NCBI GenBank assembly: GCA_008501735.1
Contig: QQUF01000016.1
Location: 120,682 to 184,681, forward strand
DNA length: 64,000 nucleotides
From: Calditrichota bacterium
GTDB taxonomy: Bacteria; CLD3
Reading direction: 5' to 3'
A model generated the notes under the pieces. It made no database searches. It had not been told where the DNA came from and saw only the letters and a program-made list of their open reading frames with translations. Below are positions 8,711 to 18,700 of this stretch, one piece after another (position 1 is the first letter of the stretch; each line of letters begins with the position of its first letter). A program made the translations under genes and the position numbers.

Positions 8711-10653
8711 TTATTTTTAGTAGATAAAAACGGATTTGATGGAATTTTAAGAACATTTTCTCTATAAGCGTCAAAAAAATCATCATTTATAAAATGAGAG
8801 AAGTTTGGATTTAGTATTTCAGGGAATCTAAAAGTTGGAATTACAAGCTTTAGAACTTCAGATTCAGTTTCCAGTTTGTTAATTAAAGAAAAATAGAACT
8901 CTTTGGAAAAAGAAGCGGAAATTAAAGGTTCAAATGAAATAAAAATATTCTTTACAATTTTGTTTGTATAAGAATCAAACGCATAAGTATTTTCTTCAAA
9001 ACTATTTAAAAGTGATTTAAAGTCTTCAAGTGCTTCAAAAGTAAGAAAGTCTTTTTTAAAATATTCCCACGAAATATTAATTATCAATATTAAAAAAATT
9101 TCTTTATCCTCATAGATGTTTTCATTAAAGTTTAAAATAAATTTTCTTAAACTAGCTACTTCCCTCAGCAAATTCTCTGTTTCATCGTCTTGAAAAGCTA
9201 ATTTTAGTGAAGTTACATTTTTATCTGATTTCAAATCTTTAACACAAAAATCAGAAATAATGGAGATGAGAAAACTGAGTTGTATGAAGCACCTATTTCT
9301 ATATTCATCTTCTGAAACTACTTGTGTTTTGAGTAGTTCAATCAATTTGTTAGATAACATTATTTTTGTATTCCGAAAAACTTCATTTTCTTCAATAGAT
9401 ATAGAAATAAAATTTTCAATTATTAAATGAAAAATATTTGTTCTGGAATTAATGAATAGAATTGGGTTTTCATAAAAACTACTTTTATAGTCCTTTGAAA
9501 GCAATATATTAAAAGTATCAATCAAGGTGAATGTGGACTGATATTTTGAGCTACTATAAATCCCATTTAAATTTTTTATTGCATTAATCGAAACTTCTGC
9601 GACGTCTTTCCTAAGATAGGTTGATAAAATCTCATTTTTTCTTGTCAAATTTTTCTGGTAGATATCTGAAATGTCTTTCATAATCTCAATTGCTAAAACG
9701 CTATATTCATATTGAGGAAGAGACTTAGCTATTTTTCCTAAAACTCTAATACTTTGTAGAGATTCTTCTAAGTAATTATTACTTAAGAAAAAGAAAGCCT
9801 TTTCTCTAATAAAGTCTAAAAATACTTTGCAATAAACTAACTCATTATACAAATTTTTGTTTGATTCAATTTTAGCTGAATTGATTATGATTTTGTATAT
9901 CAAATCATAGATTTTTACCATTTCATCAAGGTTGTTATTTTGGAAAGAGTGGTTAAAAATTAATTCGAATTTTTGCTCAATTCTGATGAAAAAATCATCA
10001 ATTCTTTCAATATCTACGACTCTTACATAAGTCTTAAAAATTTCAGGAAAAAATTTTATTGATTGAGAAAATGCAAAAGATTGTTGGTTCTTTACTTGTG
10101 AATTCAGTATCTCTATGAATATTAGTATCTTGTCATACGCTGATTCAATATCTGATTTACGTATTTCATAATTTGTAATTGAATTTTTTTCTAATTTTCT
10201 CTTCTTTTCATCTATACACTTTTCAAGAGAATCTTGAATATCCTTTGTAAGTTCTGGGATAATACTATCTATTGGGTTAATTAATGAATTCAAAACTTTC
10301 CATAGAAAGAAGCCAAGTATAAAAAATATAAATAGCGTTAAAATAAATGAGATAAACGGTAATTGAATTGAAGGGTTGAAAGAAAAGTAAAATGGCAAAC
10401 AAATTTGAATAAATGTAAAAAAAATGAGAATTAAAATTAATAAGGCACTCAAGGTGTCTTCAAATAGAAATTTTTTTAAATAAAATTTGAATAACTCTGA
10501 ATAATTCTGAAATGGGATTAAAATTAGAGCTAAGAAAAAAACAACAATTGTTATTGAAAAAGAAGAATAAGTATGAATAAGACTAGAATTATTTCCAGCA
10601 GAAACTATTGCCTGCTCAAAATATGAAAGTAAATTAAAAATTGTAATTTCCAA
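8701..10653 (-). CDS. AT-rich membrane-anchored protein of unknown function
   Basis: This 650-residue protein is not recognised. Three hydrophobic segments near the N-terminus (about residues 30-46, 66-90 and 95-120) are followed by a long, mostly helical soluble region of Ile, Phe, Asn, Lys and Ser with no visible catalytic motif. The DNA is clearly more AT-rich than its neighbours, using AAT, ATT and TTT codons heavily, which suggests recent transfer. It is the first gene of a likely pair: its stop overlaps the start of the DUF4126-like gene by 10 bases. The topology would suit a membrane sensor or scaffold, but nothing specific supports that. Confidence 0.65.
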   Translation of the reverse strand: MEITIFNLLSYFEQAIVSAGNNSSLIHTYSSFSITIVVFFLALILIPFQNYSELFKFYLKKFLFEDTLSALLILILIFFTFIQICLPFYFSFNPSIQLPFISFILTLFIFFILGFFLWKVLNSLINPIDSIIPELTKDIQDSLEKCIDEKKRKLEKNSITNYEIRKSDIESAYDKILIFIEILNSQVKNQQSFAFSQSIKFFPEIFKTYVRVVDIERIDDFFIRIEQKFELIFNHSFQNNNLDEMVKIYDLIYKIIINSAKIESNKNLYNELVYCKVFLDFIREKAFFFLSNNYLEESLQSIRVLGKIAKSLPQYEYSVLAIEIMKDISDIYQKNLTRKNEILSTYLRKDVAEVSINAIKNLNGIYSSSKYQSTFTLIDTFNILLSKDYKSSFYENPILFINSRTNIFHLIIENFISISIEENEVFRNTKIMLSNKLIELLKTQVVSEDEYRNRCFIQLSFLISIISDFCVKDLKSDKNVTSLKLAFQDDETENLLREVASLRKFILNFNENIYEDKEIFLILIINISWEYFKKDFLTFEALEDFKSLLNSFEENTYAFDSYTNKIVKNIFISFEPLISASFSKEFYFSLINKLETESEVLKLVIPTFRFPEILNPNFSHFINDDFFDAYRENVLKIPSNPFLSTKNKCQ

Positions 10654-10712
10654 TTCTTCTTATCCTAGTAATTCAAATACATTAAAATTCAAGTTAAATT
10701 AATGGTTAATTT

Positions 10713-11273
10713 TTAAGAACTCAACTTCTTCTCAAAATCACTCTTTAGCATTCCCATAAAAATTGCGTTTTGGTATTTTCCATTCCAAAGAAGAGCGTCT
10801 CGTCTGACACCTTCACGAACAAAACCGACTTTCTCATAAACGTGAACAGCACGCGGATTAAAGTCATAAACTTCAAGCTCAATTCTGTGTAAGTCTAAGG
10901 TTTCAAAACCAAACTTTAGAATCAATTTTGTTGCTTGACTTCCGTAGCCTTTTCCGAAATTTTCATCGTCGTAAATTGCAATCCGAAATCCTGCACAACC
11001 ATTTTCAAAATCAATGTCGTTCAAAACAACTTCACCGAAAACAACGTTTGGGTTTTCTTTAGAAACAATTGCGTAATCAACTCTGTCGTCAGCTTTTTCA
11101 ATTTTTTCGCAAAAGGCTTTCACTTGCTCAAAAGTAAAAGTTTCCTGAGTTCCTGTTAGTCTGTTTGCTTCGGAATTTGGGTTGTTCAAAGACGAAAACA
11201 TCACTTTTGCATCTTCGATTGTCAAAGGTCTTAAAGTGATTGTTTCACCTTGTAAAATTGGTTTCTCTAACAT
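10713..11273 (-). CDS. GNAT-family N-acetyltransferase (RimJ/RimL-like)
   Basis: This 186-residue protein has the full GNAT fold: an N-terminal ITLRPLTIEDAKVMF strand/helix, the acetyl-CoA-binding loop FGKGYGSQATKLIL (near residue 118) and the C-terminal NPRAVHVYEKVGFVREG motif. The family transfers acetyl groups from acetyl-CoA to protein N-termini, ribosomal proteins or small amines; the RimJ/RimL-like sequence favours a protein or aminoglycoside-type amine acceptor. It is the last gene of a minus-strand operon behind the VOC protein (14 bases apart). It is cytoplasmic. Confidence 0.85.
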   Translation of the reverse strand: MLEKPILQGETITLRPLTIEDAKVMFSSLNNPNSEANRLTGTQETFTFEQVKAFCEKIEKADDRVDYAIVSKENPNVVFGEVVLNDIDFENGCAGFRIAIYDDENFGKGYGSQATKLILKFGFETLDLHRIELEVYDFNPRAVHVYEKVGFVREGVRRDALLWNGKYQNAIFMGMLKSDFEKKLSS

Positions 11274-11287
11274 TTCATTTCCTAATT

Positions 11288-11659
11288 TTAATTACTCAAA
11301 ATCCAAGGGTTTCCGTCAGGGTCGCGAAGACAAAAATTTAGTTTTCCTTTTCCGAATGGAACTTGGTCAACTTGAATTCCCTTTTGCCTGACAGTTTCCA
11401 CAAATTTTTCAATTTCCGAAACTGTTAAGTGAAACTGATGAACTCCAAGTTGGTTCTCTTCTGTTCCTGAAGGTTCGTTTGGACAAAGGAAGAATTCAAT
11501 TTCACCTAAATTTCCGAGGTAAAGTTTCCATTCTTTACCGTTAATGTTTTCAACAATCTCCTTAAATCTGACTTCAAAAATTTCTGTGTAAAATGAAACC
11601 ATTTCGCTCATTTTACTGGTTGCGATGTCAATTTTTTCAAACTTAAATTCAGTTTTCAA
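11288..11659 (-). CDS. VOC-superfamily (glyoxalase/bleomycin-resistance-like) protein
   Basis: This 123-residue protein has the paired beta-alpha-beta-beta-beta modules of the vicinal oxygen chelate fold. It begins FEKIDIATSKMSEMVSFYTEIFEVRF and ends with LRDPDGNPWILSN, the common DPDGN closing motif. Family members are glyoxalases, dioxygenases, epimerases or binding proteins; the specific reaction is not clear. Its ATG overlaps the TGA of the upstream flavoprotein (ATGA at 11656-11659), so it is translationally coupled to that gene. Confidence 0.8.
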   Translation of the reverse strand: MKTEFKFEKIDIATSKMSEMVSFYTEIFEVRFKEIVENINGKEWKLYLGNLGEIEFFLCPNEPSGTEENQLGVHQFHLTVSEIEKFVETVRQKGIQVDQVPFGKGKLNFCLRDPDGNPWILSN

Positions 11660-13224
11660 GTTTTACCTCCAAAATTTTGAGTTGCCATTTCTGCACAACG
11701 TTCTCCGTCAAGAGCCGCAGAAACAATTCCGCCTGCATAGCCACCTCCTTCTCCACAAGGAAAAAGTCCTGCAATTTCAGGGTGTTCCAAATTTTCATTT
11801 CGTGGGATGTTCACAGGCGAAGAAGTTCGCGATTCGACTCCGACAACGTTTGCTTCGGCTGTGTAGTAACCTTTCATTTTTTGCCCAAAAACTTTAAAGC
11901 CTTTTCGCAATCTGCTTCCGATAATTTTCGGCAACAAAGAATGTAAAGGCGAAGATTTTAACCCCGGTTGGTAAGAAGTCGGATTTAAATCAGCAGAAAA
12001 TTTTCCTTCGGCAAAATCTGTCAACCTTTGTGCAGGAGCAGTTTGGGTTTTTCCACCTGAAACGAAAGCTAATTTTTCCAAATCTTTTTGAAATTCCAAG
12101 CCTTTCAAAGCTCCGAATTTTTCATACTTCGGCAAATCTTCGTCAACGTTAATCTCGACCACAATTCCTGAATTGGCGAATTTGTTGTTTCGTCTTGAAG
12201 GCGACATTCCGTTCACGACAATTTCACCTTTTGCAGTTGCCGCCGGAACAATGAATCCTCCCGGACACATACAAAACGAGTAAACTCCTCTTCCTTTCAC
12301 TTGCTGCACAAGACTGTAAGCAGCCGCAGGAAGAAGTTCGTTTCTTTCACCTTTGCAGTGGTACTGAATTCCGTCAATGATTTGTTGCGGATGTTCGACT
12401 CTGACTCCCATTGCAAAAGATTTGGCTTTGAGCAGAATGTTCTTTTCGTGAAGTAAATTGTAAATGTCTCGGGCAGAATGCCCTGTTGCCAAAATTACTT
12501 TTTGAACAGGCATTTCAACGCCGTTTTGTAACTGAATTACTTGGAGTTTGTTTTGTTTGATTTTGAAGTCAACAACTCGGCTTTCAAAGTGAATTTCACC
12601 ACCGAATTTCAAAATTGTCTCACGAATATTTTGCACAATTTTCGGCAATTTATTCGTTCCAATGTGCGGATGAGAATCAATGAGAATTTGTTCCGTTGCT
12701 CCGTGATAAACAAGATTTTCAAAAACTCGCCTTACGTCGCCACGCTTGAGACTTCGGGTATAAAGTTTACCGTCAGAAAAAGTTCCTGCACCACCTTCAC
12801 CGAAACAATAATTTGAATCCTCGTCAACGATGTGAAGTTGATTAATTGCCCGAATGTCAAGTCGTCTGTCTTGGACTTTTTTACCTTGTTCAAGAACGAC
12901 AGGTTTAAAACCAAGTTCGATGCATTTTAGAGCTGCAAACATTCCTGCAGGTCCAAAACCAATTATGTGAATTTCTTTCGCATTCGAAACGTCTTGATAA
13001 TCGAAAGTAAAATTTGTGGATTCGGGGATTTTTTCTTGAATGTAAACCGCAACTTTATAGTTGAACAAAATGTTCGGTTTTCGTGCATCAATTGATTTTC
13101 TGAGGATTTTTACGGCATTAATTTCTGCTTCGTCAATGTTTAAAACTTGTGAGGCTTTTTTGGGAAGAATGTTTTCTTGGTTAGCTTCTTGAAGACTTAC
13201 TCTGAGTTGAATTTCTTTTATCAT
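11656..13224 (-). CDS. FAD-dependent dehydrogenase, COG2509 type
   Basis: This 522-residue flavoprotein has an N-terminal ~85-residue module (often seen in this family). A dinucleotide-binding IIGFGPAGMFAALKCIELG loop follows near residue 90, then the GEGGAGTFSDGKL motif near 145 and FPCGEGGGYAGGIVSAALDG near the C-terminus. These features match the uncharacterised FAD-dependent dehydrogenases of COG2509. They are predicted cytoplasmic oxidoreductases with unknown substrate. It is coupled to the VOC gene by ATGA and lies 24 bases after the pseudouridine synthase. Confidence 0.88.
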   Translation of the reverse strand: MIKEIQLRVSLQEANQENILPKKASQVLNIDEAEINAVKILRKSIDARKPNILFNYKVAVYIQEKIPESTNFTFDYQDVSNAKEIHIIGFGPAGMFAALKCIELGFKPVVLEQGKKVQDRRLDIRAINQLHIVDEDSNYCFGEGGAGTFSDGKLYTRSLKRGDVRRVFENLVYHGATEQILIDSHPHIGTNKLPKIVQNIRETILKFGGEIHFESRVVDFKIKQNKLQVIQLQNGVEMPVQKVILATGHSARDIYNLLHEKNILLKAKSFAMGVRVEHPQQIIDGIQYHCKGERNELLPAAAYSLVQQVKGRGVYSFCMCPGGFIVPAATAKGEIVVNGMSPSRRNNKFANSGIVVEINVDEDLPKYEKFGALKGLEFQKDLEKLAFVSGGKTQTAPAQRLTDFAEGKFSADLNPTSYQPGLKSSPLHSLLPKIIGSRLRKGFKVFGQKMKGYYTAEANVVGVESRTSSPVNIPRNENLEHPEIAGLFPCGEGGGYAGGIVSAALDGERCAEMATQNFGGKT

Positions 13225-13248
13225 AATTTATAAATTTTTATTTGTCAC

Positions 13249-13953
13249 TTAGGTTTTCAAAAGTGATTGAAAATAACTAGGGATTTTTGTTGTGAAGGTC
13301 ATTTCTTCTTTTGTGTAAGGATGTAAAATTGTCAAAGAATAAGAGTGTAGGGCAAGTCTTTTGATTCCTGAATTATTTTTCCCGTATTTTTTGTCACCAA
13401 GAATTGGGAATCCATTTTCAGCACAATGAACTCGAATTTGATTTTTTCTACTACTAAGTAAGTCAAGCTCAATTAGGCTGTGATTTGTCGATTCTTTGAG
13501 AACTTTAAATCCAGTTTCTGCAAGTTTCCCTTTGGTTGAATCATTTGTCGAATAGACTTTATGCACACTATTTTCTGTCAAGTAAGAAGAAATTAGACCT
13601 TCTTTTTTTTCTAAGATTCCGTTTACGACTGCACAATACAGATTTTTAAAATTTTGCCAATTATCTTGAAGAAAATATTTTGCCTTCTCTGTCTTTGCAA
13701 AGATTATTACTCCGGAAGTATCTTTATCCAAAAGTTGAACTACATAAATTCGATTCTTCGATTTCGAGTTTCCTTTGCGTACGTAATCATTTAGGAGATA
13801 GAAAGCAGTTTGTTCTCTAACTTTTTCATTTCCAACAGTTAAAAGTCCGCTTCTTTTATCGACAACCAGAATATCATTGTCTTCGTACAAAACTGAAGTT
13901 CCTTTAGGCTGAAATCTTTTAGGAGGCATTTTAAATTTTGGTAACTGAGGCAT
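13249..13953 (-). CDS. RluA-family pseudouridine synthase with a variant active-site motif
   Basis: This 234-residue protein lacks an S4 RNA-binding domain but has the RluA catalytic core: VLYEDNDILVVDKRSGLLTVG (residues 21-41), the active-site loop, and NQIRVHCAENGFPILGDKKYG near 180. The family converts uridine to pseudouridine in rRNA or tRNA. The usual HRLDxxTSG loop reads QLLDKDTSG here (Gln73-Leu74-Leu75-Asp76), so the catalytic Asp is kept but the conserved His-Arg pair is lost. It heads a four-gene minus-strand operon. The target RNA cannot be told. Confidence 0.85.
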   Translation of the reverse strand: MPQLPKFKMPPKRFQPKGTSVLYEDNDILVVDKRSGLLTVGNEKVREQTAFYLLNDYVRKGNSKSKNRIYVVQLLDKDTSGVIIFAKTEKAKYFLQDNWQNFKNLYCAVVNGILEKKEGLISSYLTENSVHKVYSTNDSTKGKLAETGFKVLKESTNHSLIELDLLSSRKNQIRVHCAENGFPILGDKKYGKNNSGIKRLALHSYSLTILHPYTKEEMTFTTKIPSYFQSLLKT

Positions 13954-14062
13954 TTTGTTTACTTAATTTTAATTAGGTGATTGCTTTTATTCATTCGGAT
14001 TATAAACAAAAATTTTAATAAAAAAGCATTACTTAATTTCAAAATGCAAAGGATATTTTTTA

Positions 14063-14122
14063 AGGTAGGAAACAAAAAAACGCTAAAGTAAGCGGTCAAA
14101 GGAGTGTGAGATAACGGAGTTT
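14063..14122 (-). repeat. Displaced tRNA-Val 3' end and terminator (direct-repeat copy)
   Basis: This ~60-base block matches 15176-15234 almost base for base. The shared part covers the last ~17 bases of tRNA-Val (acceptor and half of the T arm, GAGATAACGGAGTT on the plus strand), the following AAAGGAGTG stretch, the CGCT...AGCGG hairpin, the A-run and GGTAGGAA. Similarity stops inside the T arm, so no full tRNA can form. It is the typical leftover of integration at a tRNA 3' end, or of a decayed tRNA duplicate. The rest of the 13954-14220 gap shows no gene. Confidence 0.7.
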
Positions 14123-14220
14123 GATTATTTAATTCTTATAATTCCGATATTTTGTCTTTTCTATTCTAGAAAAACTAGCCTTGCACATTTATATAATAAA
14201 TAATGCAAGGCTTAGCTAAT

Positions 14221-14862
14221 TTATAATCCACACTCTTCTAAAAATGAATTGACTTGCATTAGAAATTTATTGTTTGCTTTATTAATATTTCTCGCGTGTG
14301 TGTGGTTAATCGAATCTTTTCCTTTATAAAGATTGCTTGAGGATGTTCCTGTACCCACTCCATTAACAAAAGTATCTTCTGCACTTGCTACTAATTTCTT
14401 TTCAAGTTTCTCACCATTTTTATTTACAATAATGTTCCCTATTACTTTTGCACCTAAGAGAAAACTAGTTTCTCCTCCAAACATAGAAGTCGCAAATTGC
14501 TTCCCACCTGAATCTGCTGAATAATGTGATAAATCAAATTTTGTTAAAGCAATTTCAACTGAAACATCAGAATCTGTTTGTGAAATATTAGTAAATTTAC
14601 TTTCCATATATTCTTTTAACATTCTTGTAAGAACACTTGTTTCTGTGTGAGTAAAAGCTAAACCGCTATTTGGTGACCCATCTTTATTTTTAGCTTTAAT
14701 TTCACCATCTTTTACCGAGGACGTAAATGTATACTTTATAGATTCTTTGCTATTAGTTTTAGTTCCCATCATAACAAAATCATTTACAGAAGATGTCATA
14801 GGCAAGCTTGTGGCACAACCTGTAATTAATAAAAAGGCTGCCATCATTAATAAGTTTTTCAT
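14221..14862 (-). CDS. Lipoprotein of unknown function inside the tRNA-Val cassette
   Basis: This 213-residue protein has a clear lipobox (LLITGC, Cys16) after a short signal peptide, so it should be lipidated and attached to the inner or outer membrane. The mature part has a region rich in Ser, Thr, Lys and Gly, the segment SMFGGETSFLLGAKVIGNII near residue 130, and a helical end (NKANNKFLMQVNSFLEE). No family is recognised. It is the only gene between the tRNA-Val 3' remnant at 14063-14122 and the intact tRNA-Val, and so appears to be cargo. About 300 bases of non-coding DNA lie upstream. Confidence 0.7.
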   Translation of the reverse strand: MKNLLMMAAFLLITGCATSLPMTSSVNDFVMMGTKTNSKESIKYTFTSSVKDGEIKAKNKDGSPNSGLAFTHTETSVLTRMLKEYMESKFTNISQTDSDVSVEIALTKFDLSHYSADSGGKQFATSMFGGETSFLLGAKVIGNIIVNKNGEKLEKKLVASAEDTFVNGVGTGTSSSNLYKGKDSINHTHARNINKANNKFLMQVNSFLEECGL

Positions 14863-15175
14863 AATACTTAACTCCTCCAGAGTTAATTTAAATAAATGTT
14901 TATACCCTCAACAAAAGTGGGTAAATAAATCATAAATAATTTCTCAATCTATATTCTCAGTATTCTCAGTCCATATTTTTACTTCAAAGAATTTATAACA
15001 ATTCCTCGAATCTTACAATAATTAAATTCTAGTTTTTAATTTGCTTTCTAAATTTTTCGCTAAACCAATTAGCCTAAAAAGATTCCACACAAGCAAACCT
15101 TTTTCAGAATTTCGAAAATGATACTGTTGTATGAGTTTCATTAGTTTCAATAAAATTTGTAACTGAAAATTCTTA
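14863..15175. other. Non-coding upstream half of the tRNA-Val cassette
   Basis: No gene, RNA or long inverted repeat was found. A short direct repeat (ATTCTCAGT twice near 14954-14970) is present. The stretch presumably carries the promoter of the lipoprotein gene. Confidence 0.4.
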
Positions 15176-15185
15176 GGGTAGGAAT

Positions 15186-15208
15186 AAAAAAAACCGCTAG
15201 AAAGCGGC
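15186..15208 (-). terminator. Intrinsic terminator of the Gly-Cys-Leu-Val tRNA transcript
   Basis: On the minus strand, CCGCT-TTCT-AGCGG is followed by eight T, placed 10 bases after the tRNA-Val 3' end. Confidence 0.75.
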
Positions 15209-15216
15209 TAAAGGAG

Positions 15217-15290
<74 letters not shown>

Positions 15291-15303
15291 AAAAAAAGAA
15301 AAG

Positions 15304-15388
15304 TACCGAAGGCCGGAATCGAACCGGCACGAACGAAAAGTTCATCAGATTTTAAGTCTGACGTGTCTACCTATTCCACCACTTCGGC
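15304..15388 (-). tRNA. tRNA-Leu(TAA)
   Basis: An 85-base class II tRNA: acceptor GCCGAAG/CTTCGGT, anticodon stem TCAGA/TCTGA with loop CTTAAAA (anticodon TAA), long variable arm (TGAACTTTTCGTTCG) and T loop TTCGAT. CCA is not encoded. Confidence 0.95.
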
Positions 15389-15411
15389 ACTAAAAATTCT
15401 TTGTTCTGTAG

Positions 15412-15484
15412 AGGCGACGGTCAGATTCGAACTGACGCATGAAGCTTTTGCAGAGCTGTCCCTTAGCCACTTGGGTACGTCGCC
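15412..15484 (-). tRNA. tRNA-Cys(GCA)
   Basis: A 73-base tRNA: acceptor GGCGACG/CGTCGCC, anticodon loop CTGCAAA (anticodon GCA), and the discriminator U expected of tRNA-Cys. Confidence 0.93.
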
Positions 15485-15497
15485 AAAAATAAAAAAA

Positions 15498-15513
15498 CCA
15501 GCATTTTAGCTGG
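15498..15513 (-). terminator. Hairpin between tRNA-Gly and tRNA-Cys
   Basis: CCAGC-ATTTTA-GCTGG is flanked by an A-run and a T-run, so on the minus strand it is followed by seven T. It probably attenuates or ends part of the transcription after tRNA-Gly. Confidence 0.55.
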
Positions 15514-15524
15514 ATTTTTTTAAA

Positions 15525-15596
15525 AGCGAGAAACGAGATTCGAACTCGCGACATCGACCTTGGCAAGGTCGCGCTCTACCACTGAGCTATTCTCGC
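15525..15596 (-). tRNA. tRNA-Gly(GCC)
   Basis: A 72-base tRNA: acceptor GCGAGAA/TTCTCGC, anticodon stem CGACC/GGTCG with loop TTGCCAA (anticodon GCC), and T loop TTCGAAT. It is the first gene of the minus-strand tRNA cluster, directly behind a TTG-N20-TATATTTG promoter. Confidence 0.95.
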
Positions 15597-15608
15597 AAAA
15601 TTGGGTTT

Positions 15609-15639
15609 CAAATATAGCCACAGAATGTAACTGTGTCAA
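15609..15639 (-). promoter_or_regulatory. Promoter of the tRNA-Gly-Cys-Leu-Val cluster
   Basis: On the minus strand, TTG(ACA), a 20-base spacer and TATATTTG end 12 bases before tRNA-Gly. This is the Bacteroidota-type -33/-7 pair (TTG ... TAnnTTTG) and has the same spacing as the tRNA-Pro promoter. Confidence 0.7.
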
Positions 15640-15781
15640 ACAATTTTATCAGAAATTTTATTTTTTTGAAAACAACAACTCAAAGCCTTTAAAGGCAGTT
15701 TTAGCCCTTTAAATTAAAAACTAAAGAGACAAAGGGAAACTGTCCTCTGCCTCTTACTAATGAAATTATGTGGTTCTAATT

Positions 15782-18700
15782 TTATTTGAGAAGAATCATT
15801 TTTTTAGTTTGCTTGAATCCACTTTCAGTCGAAATTTTGTAGTAATAAATCCCGCTTGAGACTTGTTTGCCAAGTTCGTCTGTTCCGTTCCACTGAATTG
15901 AGTGTTTGCCTTCTTTAAGTTTTTCACTAACCAAAGTCTTTAAGAGTTGTCCGAGAATGTTGTAAATACTTAGTTTGGTAACCGATTCTTTTTTCAATGA
16001 AAATTCAATTTGTGTTGAAGGGTTGAATGGATTCGGGAAGTTCTGTCTCAATTCGTAGTCGAAATTAGTTGCCAATTTTTCATCACTTCGCAAAACTGTT
16101 ACTGTTCTTTCAAAATCTCTATGAAAAGTTTTGACATTCCCAAAATCCACGTCTGCCAAGTGGTAAGTGTAAGTTTTACCGAACTCAACTGTTTCATCTG
16201 AAAATTCATAATTTTGCATAAAACTTGCATTTGGATTTTTGCTCTTGAGTTCGTTGTGCGAATCATAAGAAGCAATTTTTACAAAGCCTTTGCCTTCGCT
16301 TCTGTAAAGTGCAAAACCTAAGTTGTCCGTTTCAGACTCTGTCGCCCAACTGATTTTTACAGAATTTTCAATTTGTGTCGCCTCAAAAGATGCCAAACCA
16401 ACTGAAAGTGGGGCGTCTCCGTCATCGCCGATTACAAAAGGAGAAAATGCGTTTGCGTCTGCACTCAAAGCAATTACAGGAAAATTGCTAAGGTCAACAG
16501 ATTGGTTGGGTAAAAGTTCGTAAGTGTTGGTTGAAGTTTCGTAGTGGTAAATTTTTGCAGTTGTTGGTGTTAGAGTTCCAAGTTCATTTTGGTTTAAGTA
16601 AAGTGTTAGCCTGACGGTGTTTGTTCCACTAAAATTTGTTGGAGTGAGATTCCACCAACGATTTGCAAGGTTGAAACTTGGAGCTGCTAAACCGCCAACA
16701 TTTACAGGGTCGTCAGTGCTAACTGTTGCTTGAAAAGAATCTGCGGAATTTGGTGGAAGAACTAAGTCTGCGATTCGGTTTCCGCTTCCGTCTTCAAGTT
16801 GTGCAGTTCCTCCTCCAATAACATTCACAGGATTTGCAGCCGCATTTCCGTTTGGAATTGGAACTGGCATTCCGTTGTTGTTTCCACCAAAAGTGTAAAT
16901 GTAAGCTGAGCCAGAATTAGCGAAATTTACATTTTTAACTTCGTTTCCGATGATTGCGTAAGAATTTGAAATTGCAACTTTGTAACCGCTAAACAGAAAG
17001 AGGCTGAAATTGTTACTTTGAAGTCTGTGTTGGTAAGACCAAACATCGTTGTTGCGGACAAAAATAGTTGAAGCGGTTGAACGTTTTCCACCAACCATTG
17101 CTCTTGCGTTTGCAATTGAAACTGAAAGTCCGAATTTTTCATTTTCTCTTTCGTGAAGAGAGTTTAATTTGATTTGTTGAGTCCAATTCCCATTTCCATC
17201 ATTTTTAAAAATGTAAGCTGAACCTGAATCGTCTCCGTTGTCGTTATTTTCCGGAGCTCCGATAATCGCATAATCTCCGTAAATGTCAACTGCATAACCG
17301 AATCTTCCAAAACCTTGCGAGTCAGAAGGTAAAATTTTAGTTTCGTTGCTCCAGTTGTTGTCAGCAATTCTTTCGTAAAAGTAAGCTGCTCCGTTATCAA
17401 CTGAACTTCCGTCTTTTTTGTAAGCACCAACAACCGCAAAGTCTCCGTGAATTGCAACTGCTGCTCCAAAATAATCTTGAGAAGCTCCGTCGCTTGGAAC
17501 TAATTTGTCCATTTGAGTCCAAGTTCCACCGATATTTTTGAAAATGTAAGCTGCTCCTGTTGGTACTAAACCAGGTTGGTTTTCATTGTTCCAGTCTCCG
17601 TAAGCTCCGATAATTGCAAAACTGTCTTTTACTGAAACCGACCAGCCAAAGTACTGACTCAAAGAAGCATCGTTTGGAATTAACCTTTGTTGCTCAACCC
17701 AATTTCCATTTTGATTTTCAAAAACTACAACTGCACCTGATTGATTTCCCGAATCGTCAGCCCAAGGAATTCCGACAAAAGCAAAATTTCCATCTGTTGC
17801 AACCGAATGCCCGTAAAGGTCGCTTTGTTGTTGTGAAGTTGAAGGAACTAATTTTTGGTCTTGAACCCAGTTTGCACCGTTTGGTTTGAAAATGTAAGCA
17901 CTTCCGCCAATACCTTTCCAAGAAGCTCCAATTATTGCATAAGAATCTGAGATGTCAACAGTCTTGCCAAAGAAATCATCTTCTGCTGCGTCAAGTGGAG
18001 AAATTATTGTAAAATCATTTTCGTTAAGTTGGTTGAAACTGACTTCGGGAATTGCTTGAATGTCGTCAATGTCGTTGTAAATGTAAGCTGAACCAGATTG
18101 GTTTCCGAAATCATCGCCATCGGGAACTCCAACAATTAAATCCGAAGTTCCTGCACAAATTGAAGTTCCAAATTTGTCAAAAGAAGCGGCATCACTTGGG
18201 ACGATTGTTGCGGAGTAATTCCAATCGTTGTTGTCTCTTTGGAAAGTGAAGACTGCACCGTTTTGGTCAGTTCCATAATTTCCTGCATTACTTTTTGGAG
18301 CTCCAACAACCAAAATTCCTTGGTCCCAAAAAACTCTGTCTAGGGAAACTGAGTAACCGAAATGATTTGAATAATTTTCATTTGGAGCGTAAACGGACGT
18401 AACGTGAACCCATTCTGACTGAAAACCGCCAAGTTGGTTTTCTTTGTAAATATTTACACTTCCAGGATTGTTACTAATTCCCAAATTTGGCGAACCGATT
18501 GCAAAATAATTAGCGTAAACTGAAACAGAGTGTCCGAACCTTGCTGAACCTGTAAAAGTGTGTTGGTGATACCATTGTTCTGTTGGACTAAAGTAAACGT
18601 AATGATAAGCCGCGTTGTAACCGCCGATTATAAAATCATTTTCGTGTGAATCCAACGCTTGACCGAATTTCCAATCTGTTCCGAGTTCAGGCGAAATGAT

